Source: Aureobasidium sp. EXF-3400 | Lineage: Eukaryota; Ascomycota; Dothideomycetes; Dothideales; Saccotheciaceae | Reading direction: 5' to 3' | Assembly (NCBI GenBank): GCA_024195585.1 | Contig: SWBL01000012.1 | Coordinates: 1-64,000, forward strand | Length of the DNA stretch: 64,000 nt | Shown: in pieces, positions 43,304 through 51,648 of the stretch | Layout: every line of letters begins with the position of its first letter | Position numbering within the stretch: position 1 is the stretch's first letter | The notes under the pieces: generated by a model | Seen by the model: the letters and a program-made list of their open reading frames with translations, nothing else | The model's database searches: none | Told to the model about the DNA's origin: nothing | Translations under genes and position numbers: made by a program

Positions 43304-44236
43304 ATGCCCAGCTCCCAACCTTATACCTGGAGACCATACAACTACCAACCCGTCGCCCCTGCACCACCACCTCCAATGCCAATCTTGCTCGCCATGCCCA
43401 TGTTGGTCGCCCCTTGTGTCGCCGTGCCCGTCAAGTCCGCACCACTCAAGGACTTGAAGGTCGCTGGCTCTGACACTGCAGCAGAAGGCAAGAAGCTGGT
43501 GACTACGACCAAGACGACTGCCGCCGTCAAGGGTACCTCCTCCAAAACGGTCACAAAGACTGTTTCCAAAGCTGCTTCTTCAGCTGCCAAAGCACCCTCA
43601 AAAGCAGCCTCAGCACCCGCATCTTCAGTAGCAAAAGCCCCACCCTCTAAACCCGCCTCTTCAGCACCAGCAAAGTCAACCGCCTCCAAAGCATCCAAGA
43701 AGTCTTCGTCTCAAGCTGCTGCAGAAAAGATCCCTGCCACTATCGTTGTTTCCAAGACAGTCGTCTCTGCCTCTACCTCTGCAAGCAAGAAATCCTCCGC
43801 AGCAGCAGCTTCCAACACCTCTTCCAAAACGACACCAAGCCAGAAAGCAGCAAAACTCAAAGCAGTCACTGCACCAATCCCTCCCTTGCCAGGCATGAAA
43901 TACATCTACCCCAAGCACCACACTTGCCTACACGTCATCCTGCGCACAAAAGTGTGGGAAAGTCCGGTTCCTGCCAATCTGGTTGCAAAGACCTTCTACG
44001 TGCCTTGTGTGATGACGATCACAGAGTTGATTGAGCAGTTGATGGGTACAGAAGGTGATAAGTGCAAAGGCTGGGCACTTACCGAAGTCCAGGAAAAGGG
44101 AGATGGAGTGTTTGTCAAGGGGATGAGTGTCGAGTATGGAGGTGACAAGGCGGCTCTGGCTTTGAAGGGCGTGGGATGGAATGAGAAGAATGGGGCTGAG
44201 AGACCTCCTGTTTGGATGGTGTTGCACAAGATTTGA
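43304..44236 (+). CDS. Uncharacterised Ala/Ser/Lys-rich protein with conserved-looking C-terminal domain
   Basis: A single exon encodes 310 residues. Three parts are visible. A Pro/Tyr-rich head (1-45) contains a hydrophobic PILLAMPMLVAPCVAVPV stretch that is probably too Pro-rich for a membrane helix. A low-complexity middle (60-190) is made of Ala, Ser, Lys, Thr and Pro in histone-H1-like runs such as KAPSKAASAPASS. A compact C-terminus (198-310) of mixed composition starts MKYIYPKHHTCLHVILRTKVW, continues FYVPCVMTITELIEQLMG and CKGWALTEV, and ends GWNEKN...PPVWMVLHKI. The C-terminal spacing of alternating strands and a helix (TITELIEQLM) suggests a ubiquitin-like or small alpha/beta fold, but I do not recognise the family. 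No function is proposed. The 3' end is convergent with the stomatin-like gene 1 kb away. Confidence 0.75.
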   Translation: MPSSQPYTWRPYNYQPVAPAPPPPMPILLAMPMLVAPCVAVPVKSAPLKDLKVAGSDTAAEGKKLVTTTKTTAAVKGTSSKTVTKTVSKAASSAAKAPSKAASAPASSVAKAPPSKPASSAPAKSTASKASKKSSSQAAAEKIPATIVVSKTVVSASTSASKKSSAAAASNTSSKTTPSQKAAKLKAVTAPIPPLPGMKYIYPKHHTCLHVILRTKVWESPVPANLVAKTFYVPCVMTITELIEQLMGTEGDKCKGWALTEVQEKGDGVFVKGMSVEYGGDKAALALKGVGWNEKNGAERPPVWMVLHKI

Positions 44237-45239
44237 TGCAGAGGGAAAGAAAATGAGGACGAAGGATGGGAGGGTTTCTGTTATGTGGTTTTGCATTCTT
44301 GTCTTTGATTTACTTCTTGCTTGGAGGAGATACTTGACTATGAGCACTGAAGGAAGAATGTTTTCCTTGTCTGGTTTCTTGCTTTTTGTGTCCTCTTCTC
44401 GAGGAGTCGCTGGAGTTTTGACATTACAAGCATCATGCACTTTCCTCTCCCTGCTTTTCTGCTTCCTGATTTATCTTTTTCCTCTTCTCTTTCAGCAAAA
44501 GAGGACTGTCTTGTGCATATCTGAATGCAAATGAACCCAAGTCATGTCATCCTTGAGACAAAGCAAGAATGCAATGTTACATATCTAAGCCACAAATGCA
44601 AGAGCCAACATCAAACACCGAACATGACATTCAACTCTAAACACACCTTTCATCTCCCTTTTTCCTTTTCTTTTATTGGAAAAGCGTGTTGATCGAACAA
44701 CGGAAACGAAAGCATCTTGGAGGAGATTTTCCCTTGTACTTTTCTTTTTCTCTTCTCTTTTGCGTAGGTACTTGCTGGGATAGAAGCAAAGATTACCTAT
44801 CTTCACGTCTTTTCTGATCGTGATGCAGTAGTTTTTGGTGCTGTTCAAGTTGGTGTTTGCTCTCTTGCAGTGCGAGATGGTACATAGTCTTTTGTCCTTG
44901 GGTTTAGGAATATACTTGTGAAGTGTAGGATTTTGCACATCTCGTAGCAGAATAACAGAGTAGGGTCAAGATAATCCATTCACCCCTACACAAAGCCGAG
45001 AAAAGAAAAAAGTGGATTGTGTGATGAGAGGTAGAACTAGTATACAAGACGGAGGAGGAGTTCGAAAAAGTCAACAATCTCTTGCTGTGATGATGGAGTA
45101 GAGCCTGAACAACAAATGCTTTCCAGCCAGAAGAACGCTAGACGCGGCTTTTTGTTCCATACACAAAAAATTAAGAATGAAACGCCTGGCTAATAGAGTA
45201 CGAAATGCTTCCTTTTCAATGGTGGCAGAAGAAATATTC
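44237..45239. other. Intergenic between convergent genes
   Basis: About 1 kb of AT-rich DNA with long pyrimidine and purine tracts (44430-44510, 44660-44770), typical of 3' UTRs and terminators. Frames of 117 codons on each strand have biased composition and no motif. Confidence 0.5.
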
Positions 45240-46463
45240 CTAGTGCTTGGCACGAGTGTCTTCGAAGCTCTCAAGCACACTATCTGCCACACTTTGAGGC
45301 TCGCTCGATGATTCTTGTGTGGATGATTCTGAGGAGGCAGAGACTTGCTTGGGAGCCATTGTGCGGGCCTGGCTTTCGTTGACCTTGCCGTACACGCCCA
45401 TAGCGGTGGCAATCATGCTGCCAATATCTCCAACGTTGCCGGGAACGACAACGCTGGTGCCCTCCTTGGCCAGCTTGCCGAAGGCTTCAACGTACTTCTC
45501 AGCGACACTGAGACTGACGGCACCTTGGGCGCTCTCCTTGCCTTGTGAAATTGAGTTTGCGACAGCGTCGATACCGGAAGCAGTGGCACGAGCCTTGAGG
45601 AGGATGGCTTCGGCTTCACCAGTGGCCATGTTGATCTGTTCAGCGCGCAGGGCCTCGGATGCCAGGATGACACTCTGCTTGCGACCTTCGGCGATGTTGA
45701 TAGCACTCTGGCGTTGACCCTCTGACTCCAGAATCTCGGCACGTTTGCTACGCTCAGCGGTGACTTGACGGTGCATGGCCTCGACAACACCAGCAGGAGC
45801 GTGAATGTCGCGGATCTCATAACGTAGACAAGTGACACCCCAGTCCTGAGCAGCCTCGTTGATGGCTTGTGTGATATTTGTGTTCAAAGCAGCACGCTCT
45901 TTCAGGACATGATCGAGAGACAGCTGACCAATCTCTGAGCGCATTGTGGTTTGAGCGAGTTGTGAGATGGCATATTCGGCATCTTCAACACCGTAGCTGG
46001 CCTTGTAAGGATCGAAGACGCGGGTGTAAAGCACTCCGTCCAGTTCGAGGGTAACGTTGTCGGCGGTAATGGCGCTCTGGGATGGGATCTCGATGGCAGC
46101 TTCTTTGAGACTCTTGACGTAGGCGATGCGATCAATCAGAGGAACGAGGATGGCAAGACCGGGCTGCAAGATGCGGCTGAACTTGCCCATGCGCTCGACA
46201 ATCCATGCTGTTTGCTGAGGCACGAACTTGACAATGGTGTTGGCGGGTAGTGATGAACGTTGGAAGTAGCTGGTAGGCTCGCCTGAGGCGGAGGAACGAG
46301 AGAACAGCGAGTCGGCGGAAGGGAGAAGGCGTGGCGGTTGCGAACTGAAGGCAGCTCTCTGGATGGTGAAGCGGCTGTTGGCCAGGACGGCGAGCGAGCG
46401 GCGCGATGCTGCTGGTCTTAGTGCGCCCGACCGCGCGATGAGGCTCATGGCGTTTTCAGCCAT
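45240..46463 (-). CDS. Mitochondrial stomatin-like protein (SPFH/Band 7)
   Basis: A single exon encodes 407 residues from ATG 46463; an in-frame ATG at 46532 is an alternative. The first ~45 residues are rich in Arg, Ala and Ser without acidic residues after position 3 (RSGALRPAASRRSLAVLANSRF), a good mitochondrial presequence. The SPFH domain covers about 78-245 (KFVPQQTAWIVERMGKFSRIL, ADNVTLELDGVLYTRV, LRYEIRDIHAP). A coiled coil follows (TAERSKRAEILESEGQRQ, EGRKQSVILASEALRAEQ), and then the family motif VAEKYVEAFGKLAKEGTSVVVPGN. The C-terminal tail is Ser/Glu-rich. Human SLP2 organises cardiolipin-rich inner-membrane domains and scaffolds proteases. This protein is the clear fungal counterpart by architecture. 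It is divergent from the zinc-finger gene, with 180 bp between starts. Confidence 0.94.
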   Translation of the reverse strand: MAENAMSLIARSGALRPAASRRSLAVLANSRFTIQRAAFSSQPPRLLPSADSLFSRSSASGEPTSYFQRSSLPANTIVKFVPQQTAWIVERMGKFSRILQPGLAILVPLIDRIAYVKSLKEAAIEIPSQSAITADNVTLELDGVLYTRVFDPYKASYGVEDAEYAISQLAQTTMRSEIGQLSLDHVLKERAALNTNITQAINEAAQDWGVTCLRYEIRDIHAPAGVVEAMHRQVTAERSKRAEILESEGQRQSAINIAEGRKQSVILASEALRAEQINMATGEAEAILLKARATASGIDAVANSISQGKESAQGAVSLSVAEKYVEAFGKLAKEGTSVVVPGNVGDIGSMIATAMGVYGKVNESQARTMAPKQVSASSESSTQESSSEPQSVADSVLESFEDTRAKH

Positions 46464-46643
46464 GGTAAATGTGCTTGAATATGCTGTGTTTGTTGGAGTA
46501 GATGGGATGGTCGAGTGGAAGGTGGACATCATCGCCGCTACTTCAACCACCAGCGTGGGGCGGGCCAAAGCTTCCTCTAAATTCCGTCATCATCGCTCTT
46601 TCCTTTGCCAGTTCTTTCTTGCCAACTCATCCATGCAGCAAAC
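46464..46643. promoter_or_regulatory. Short divergent promoter (stomatin-like / zinc-finger gene)
   Basis: Only 180 bp separate the two proposed start codons, so both genes probably share one nucleosome-depleted region. If the stomatin gene starts at 46532, the spacer is just 111 bp. Confidence 0.5.
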
Positions 46644-47462
46644 ATGTCGGAATACTGGAAGTCGACGCCTAAATACTGGTGCAAGTTCTGCTCGACCTAC
46701 GTGCGCGACACGGCTCTCGAGAAGAAGTCACACGAGGCCACTCCGAAGCACCAGAACAACATCCAGCGTTCCTTGCGCGACATCCACAAGAAGACCGAAC
46801 GCGAGGACCGTGAGAAGCAGCGCGCCAAAGACGAGGTCGCTAGACTGAATGGCCTGGTTTCTGGCAAACAACAATCAAACTCCTCTGTCGCCTCTGCCTC
46901 GCAACCTTCCGCTTCAAAACTCAAGTCTACTGCCCCCACCGGTCCTGCTTCTGTCGCCGAGCGAAAGCGTCAGATGGAACAGCTCGCTGCTATGGGTGTC
47001 GCCATCCCCGAAGAGTACCGTCGCGACATGTCCATCCAAGGAGAATGGTCCACTGTCTCCGAGACGCCCGTCTACTCCCGCCCTGTCAAATCTACCTCGG
47101 ACGATCAAGACGAAGATACAAAGGCCTTCGGTGTAAGGAAGCGCAAACTTGATGACGAGGAAGAACAAGATCTGAAATTGGCTCCTAAAGCCTGGGGCTC
47201 ACGTCTCAAGTCATATCCCGGTGCAAGTAGCAATGCCGAAGAAGATCTAGATGCTTTGCTCTCTGGCGCAACCACCAAGAAGGAAGTCAAATCCGAAGCA
47301 TCGGATCTGCTGAAGAAAGAGGGTGATCTTGATACTGCTGATACCATCGCTTCTGTGCCAGACATCGCCGAAGCTGCTTCTGTCGAGTCTGAAGTCAAGG
47401 CGGAACCCAACCAAGACCAAGACGCTCCCATCGTCTTCAAGAAGCGTAAATCCAAGCGCTGA
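46644..47462 (+). CDS. WBP4/FBP21-like U1-type zinc-finger splicing protein
   Basis: A single exon encodes 272 residues. I chose ATG 46644 because MSEYWKSTPKYWCKFCSTYV matches the start of WBP4 (MADYWKSQPKKFCDYC). The matrin/U1-type finger is Cys13, Cys16, His29, His35 (C-x2-C-x12-H-x5-H). A Lys/Arg/Glu-rich helix follows (RSLRDIHKKTEREDREKQRAKDE). A conserved patch RQMEQLAAMGVAIPEEYRRDM precedes GEWSTV near the middle. The C-terminal half is acidic with basic patches and ends KKRKSKR, a likely nuclear signal. Human WBP4 has two WW domains that bind splicing factors; I see no WW signature here. A role in the early spliceosome is inferred from the finger. The gene is divergent from the stomatin-like gene. 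Confidence 0.85.
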   Translation: MSEYWKSTPKYWCKFCSTYVRDTALEKKSHEATPKHQNNIQRSLRDIHKKTEREDREKQRAKDEVARLNGLVSGKQQSNSSVASASQPSASKLKSTAPTGPASVAERKRQMEQLAAMGVAIPEEYRRDMSIQGEWSTVSETPVYSRPVKSTSDDQDEDTKAFGVRKRKLDDEEEQDLKLAPKAWGSRLKSYPGASSNAEEDLDALLSGATTKKEVKSEASDLLKKEGDLDTADTIASVPDIAEAASVESEVKAEPNQDQDAPIVFKKRKSKR

Positions 47463-48556
47463 AGAATCGGTAAGATGGCTTCGAAAACCTACCCACCATC
47501 TCACTAGCGACTTGTCGCACATTTCGGTCGTATATCACGCCGAGATTCTAGACTTTGCGCTGTCAGCTGTAGCAAAGGTCGACCTACTGGCAAATATGGC
47601 TATCTAAATCATTGAGCTACACCCTAAGGCGCCACCACGAAAATGTGCTGGCAGCATATTTCATGTCATGCAAGGCCTAAAGCAGCATCGACGCCAATGG
47701 CCACGCGACAGCATACCAATCGCACGAGACCATCTGTCAAGATGGCGATCACACCAAAGACACGCTAAGCAAAGGCATGGAAAGGAGACGACAGATGCAG
47801 GGATTGAAAGTTCATCACTAATCCTCGGATATTCTTGTTGAGCGGCAGACCAAGACATATAATAACATAGGCGAGAAAACGCGAGGCTTTGATATCTCGA
47901 TCATTTCATGCGAATCTGATCTATATTTTCATGCTCTTGTGGGTGCTTTCTTGATGAATATTGCGTAGTGCGTAGATGAAACTTGATGAAACACGTAATA
48001 TCGAACTAGTAGATCGACTGTAGAACGCGTCCGTGTCAAAGAGAATTGATTGCTGGCCTTGACAAAATCAGTCATCAACATTCTTGAAGAACATGCAGTG
48101 CTGCTATGAATCTCGATCAGAAGAAGTGTAGTAGTTCTTGAAAGGGGTGTTCGGCCGTCAGGAGTGACGCCATGTTAGATTATGTCTTGTATAGGGGTTT
48201 GGAAACGCTCTCGCAGCTGCAGACCAGCAGAGCACATATAAAAACCATGGCAACCCAGATGTTCGATGGTTCACGGACAAGCGAGCCTATGATCCGCGAG
48301 AGGCACACTGTTACACGTTGACAGCAGGTGTGAGTAAGGAGACGAGATTGTAGGGAGTTCGCGCCATCGCTCAAGCAACGCGGCTGCATCGACTTGCGGA
48401 GATTAATATTGCCCTGGCCGCCGTGACCGAGTCACCGAGGACGGCATTCTGGAAAAAGGCCCTTGATCCGGGTTTGGATCGTCGCATATCTGTTTGTCCC
48501 ATTGTCCGTGTCCAGCAAACACCATCGACATCAACACCAACACAGAGTCGCTTGAA
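47463..48556. other. Intergenic, 1.1 kb
   Basis: The zinc-finger gene's 3' flank and the promoter of the Ser-rich protein gene. The longest frames are under 70 codons. Nothing is seen beyond ordinary sequence. Confidence 0.5.
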
Positions 48557-49984
48557 ATGGACGTGTCTTCGGCATCCCCCTTTTTACGTCCATCGTCTCC
48601 TGCACTGGATGTGCCTCCCTCGTTAGCTCTCTACCCTGGTGGGTGTCCTCCGCTGGATGCTCGCTCCGACCGCTCAGCGTCCACGCCGTCGACGATATCT
48701 AGCAGATCCGTATCCTCGTCTTCGGCTCGTTCAGAATCAGGCCGTCGCAAGAATGGTTACATGCGACCACAGGGCACCGCCTTTTCCGACTCTGCCCGCA
48801 ATCGCGATAGTGTCATGAGCTTGGGAAGCATTGCTCACATGCAATACTACTTTGCTCGTACTGGCCTTCTCGATGGCAAGGGTGCTCAGTTTGCGAAGCC
48901 AAAGAAAGGCGTCAAACAACTAGATACCAACGTTGCCATATACACCACATCAGAAGATGGCTTGGTCGAGAGCCCGAAAGACACCAACGAAGAATGGTCA
49001 GAACCAATCATGCTACCACCAACTGTCTCAACATATGCCTACAAAGAGCCAAATGTACCGCCCCCACCAGATCTTCCTGTGCTTCGTCAGCAGCTTCGCG
49101 AAGCCCTGGACGATGCTCAAAAAGTACTCCAAGAGTCGGCCGAAGGTGTCACATATGACGATGCTACTCGAGAAGCAATCGTTGAATCCGTCCGAGCCCC
49201 TACAAACCCCGACGAACCTCCAATTGCTCAAGGCTGGCACGAGATTATGGGTCTCCACATGCTCGATATTATTACCCTGGCTATTCGCGCAGCAAAATCA
49301 TACTACACGTCACATCCACGCCCTCAGCAGCTCTATGCGATTCAGTCGGAACGTAAGATCCGTGGAGACCTGTACGAAGTCCTCGATGTTCTGAAACGTG
49401 CAGCCGCCAGAGAATTCCGTGGAGGCATCAAAGAGGAGGAAAGAGTCGGGATAACTTCTTGGATCGATACCATCAACGACCTGATGTCGAAAGAGCAATC
49501 ACACGAACAAGAAGAGCAGAATTCTCGAGCCAAGTGCGCCTGGCGCCATGGCGACTGGACTGGTCGGGAACGCGAAAGAGAATGGCTTTTCATGTCGTCT
49601 TTCGACACCAGCTCAGAACCCCTCCCACAATGGACCGAATCTACTCCTGAAAAACCTTCTCCATTTTTGCAGGCTCTCCAGAGTGGTCTACGATTGGTAC
49701 AGCTTCACAACGAGATGGTCCGCCGCTCAGAACGACCCTTTGGCGAAATCAAGACTTTCTTTACAGACGTAGCAAAGCCATATCGATGTGCTGAAAACTT
49801 GCGCTTCTGGTCAAAAGCTTCAGAACTTCGATGGGAGACAATTTTATCCTTCAATGTGCTCCACGTTGTACATGGCAAGGACGCAGAAGCTTGGAAACAG
49901 TTTGACGAAACTGTATTCAAGTGGTGCCGTGGAGTGAGAGAGGAGATTTCGAAGGAGTGGGCAATGTCTGAGAAATCTGCGTAA
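48557..49984 (+). CDS. Uncharacterised fungal protein, Ser-rich N-terminus and helical C-terminal domain
   Basis: A single exon encodes 475 residues. The frame opens at a TTG (48494), but ATG 48557 is the first start codon. Residues 1-75 are Ser/Pro-rich and probably disordered (STPSTISSRSVSSSSARS). A tract with RDSVMSLGSIAHMQYYFARTGLLDGKGAQ (about 83-111) looks like a conserved short motif. After VPPPPDLPVLRQQLREALDDAQ a largely helical domain runs to the end, with GWHEIMGLHMLDIITLAIRAAKSYY, AKCAWRHGDWTGREREREWLF, PFGEIKTFFTDVAKPYRCAENLRFW and WKQFDETVFKWCRGVREE. There is no signal peptide, transmembrane helix or enzymatic motif that I recognise. Codon use and an uninterrupted frame support a real gene. 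The function is unknown. Confidence 0.8.
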   Translation: MDVSSASPFLRPSSPALDVPPSLALYPGGCPPLDARSDRSASTPSTISSRSVSSSSARSESGRRKNGYMRPQGTAFSDSARNRDSVMSLGSIAHMQYYFARTGLLDGKGAQFAKPKKGVKQLDTNVAIYTTSEDGLVESPKDTNEEWSEPIMLPPTVSTYAYKEPNVPPPPDLPVLRQQLREALDDAQKVLQESAEGVTYDDATREAIVESVRAPTNPDEPPIAQGWHEIMGLHMLDIITLAIRAAKSYYTSHPRPQQLYAIQSERKIRGDLYEVLDVLKRAAAREFRGGIKEEERVGITSWIDTINDLMSKEQSHEQEEQNSRAKCAWRHGDWTGREREREWLFMSSFDTSSEPLPQWTESTPEKPSPFLQALQSGLRLVQLHNEMVRRSERPFGEIKTFFTDVAKPYRCAENLRFWSKASELRWETILSFNVLHVVHGKDAEAWKQFDETVFKWCRGVREEISKEWAMSEKSA

Positions 49985-51648
49985 CAAGGAAACTGACTTT
50001 TGAGTTGCGAGGCTCCTCGTTAGTGCGGTAAGGTGCCGAATGCCGGTTTCTTCTTTCCTTTGTCTGAATCATATTGCTTCAAGTCACTTAATGTCTCCAG
50101 CACAAAACCTAGATACCCCAGAGGCAGGCTCTTTTTTATTCTCTTCTTTCGATTCTACATCACCTTTATTCGGATCATTTTGGAAAAATACAGATTCGTT
50201 CCCTTTACTATCACCAACATGATGCTGCTCACTGTTTCCTTGTCATTGTACTCGACTAGTGTAACCGGCTTGTTCGGCTCTTGCTTCTGATCATTGCCGT
50301 GACAGGAGGGGATGTATTCATGTTCGGTCCGACACCTTGGCGCCACGCGCCTCCACACTCTGGCAGAGACGGCAAAATCGCATTCCGAAGCTGTATAGCC
50401 AAGGATCAGGTGAGGTCCAAATTGGTATCTAGTTCAAGTAGTCATTGGTTCGGTTCTTTGTTCTTGCTCAGAGCCCTGCATCAACCCCACACTCCCCCCG
50501 CAACATCAGATTTGGCAGGAACAGTACGTACCAAGGGATTATGCTTCAAGACGTTGCTTCCTCAGACATCTCCACTATTGCCCCGCCAAACTAGTCAGGA
50601 CCTCAAATGAATTGCTGTGATTCATCTTGACTTCGTCTGATTGACAAATCGGTTAACAACCCTTCTGCTGGGGCTGGAGTCAGTTACACCTCAAGACTAT
50701 ACTACAGAATACGTCTACATCAGCAGACACGTGCGAGAAGCTTACGAACCACACGCACCTCTGGGTACTTTGGAGCTCTGGAAGATCTGTCCCACCAATG
50801 CTAACCGCATATTGGGTCTGAGTATAACGCATCGTGCGGGGAACAGGCTACAACCCCTGTTGCATGGCTCAAGAGGAGCTACTGCAGCTACCACCATCTC
50901 GAGAGACATGTTTGGGTCGATGGAATTACTGACCTAGCTGCTATCATCCTCGGAGACTGGGCGGCGCATACGCTTATTGGGTTGGCACAACTAGCTTATG
51001 GAGATCGAATCCCTCTTGAGCATGAGCAGGTCTACCGCTAGGAAACATGAGGGATCCTGCCATCCACGGCGCTGGGAGTATGTCCACCTTGTGTGCTTGA
51101 GGTTGCAACAAACCCCCGCTCACGGTACCACACAGTGATATTACAAGCCATACAAATGCACAAATGCTTCTCAAATCGGAAGTGTTGCCATGGAGATGCT
51201 CTCAGATACGGTCTCTTAGTGGACATAAATTGCTTCTGGACATACTGTGTATTTCTGTAGCCACCACTTGGCTGCTCTTCGTGCATGGGAAGGATGCAGC
51301 AACTCCAGTCAGAATGCTAACCACGTCTTACTTTACTCAATATGCTTCCTGAGCTCGCTAGCTGCATGGAGTGGACGATCCATACAAGGATGTTCTCATC
51401 TTTGTCCGTCCCACGCCGCCTTGAGCTCTTCTAGCCGCCGTCGGAATGTGGGTTTGTATCTGATACGTAGGTTTCCCCTCACACTTGTTTCAGTTCCATA
51501 TATCCGAGTCTTTCAAGGATTAAGCGGGGCTGTGTTTTGACACGCGTTGCTGTTGTGGGACCTGAGATATATATTCTGGGTGCTGGTTGCCCTCTGAGAC
51601 TTGCTTCCACTATCTATCAAGAGGAGCATTGGATCACAATTGAACATT
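49985..51648. other. Intergenic, 1.66 kb, upstream of alcohol oxidase gene
   Basis: Frames are all under 110 codons and without motifs. A TATA-like ATATATA at 51567-51573 lies about 75 bp before the oxidase start codon, a good position for a TATA box of a strongly regulated gene. No other element is recognised. Confidence 0.45.
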
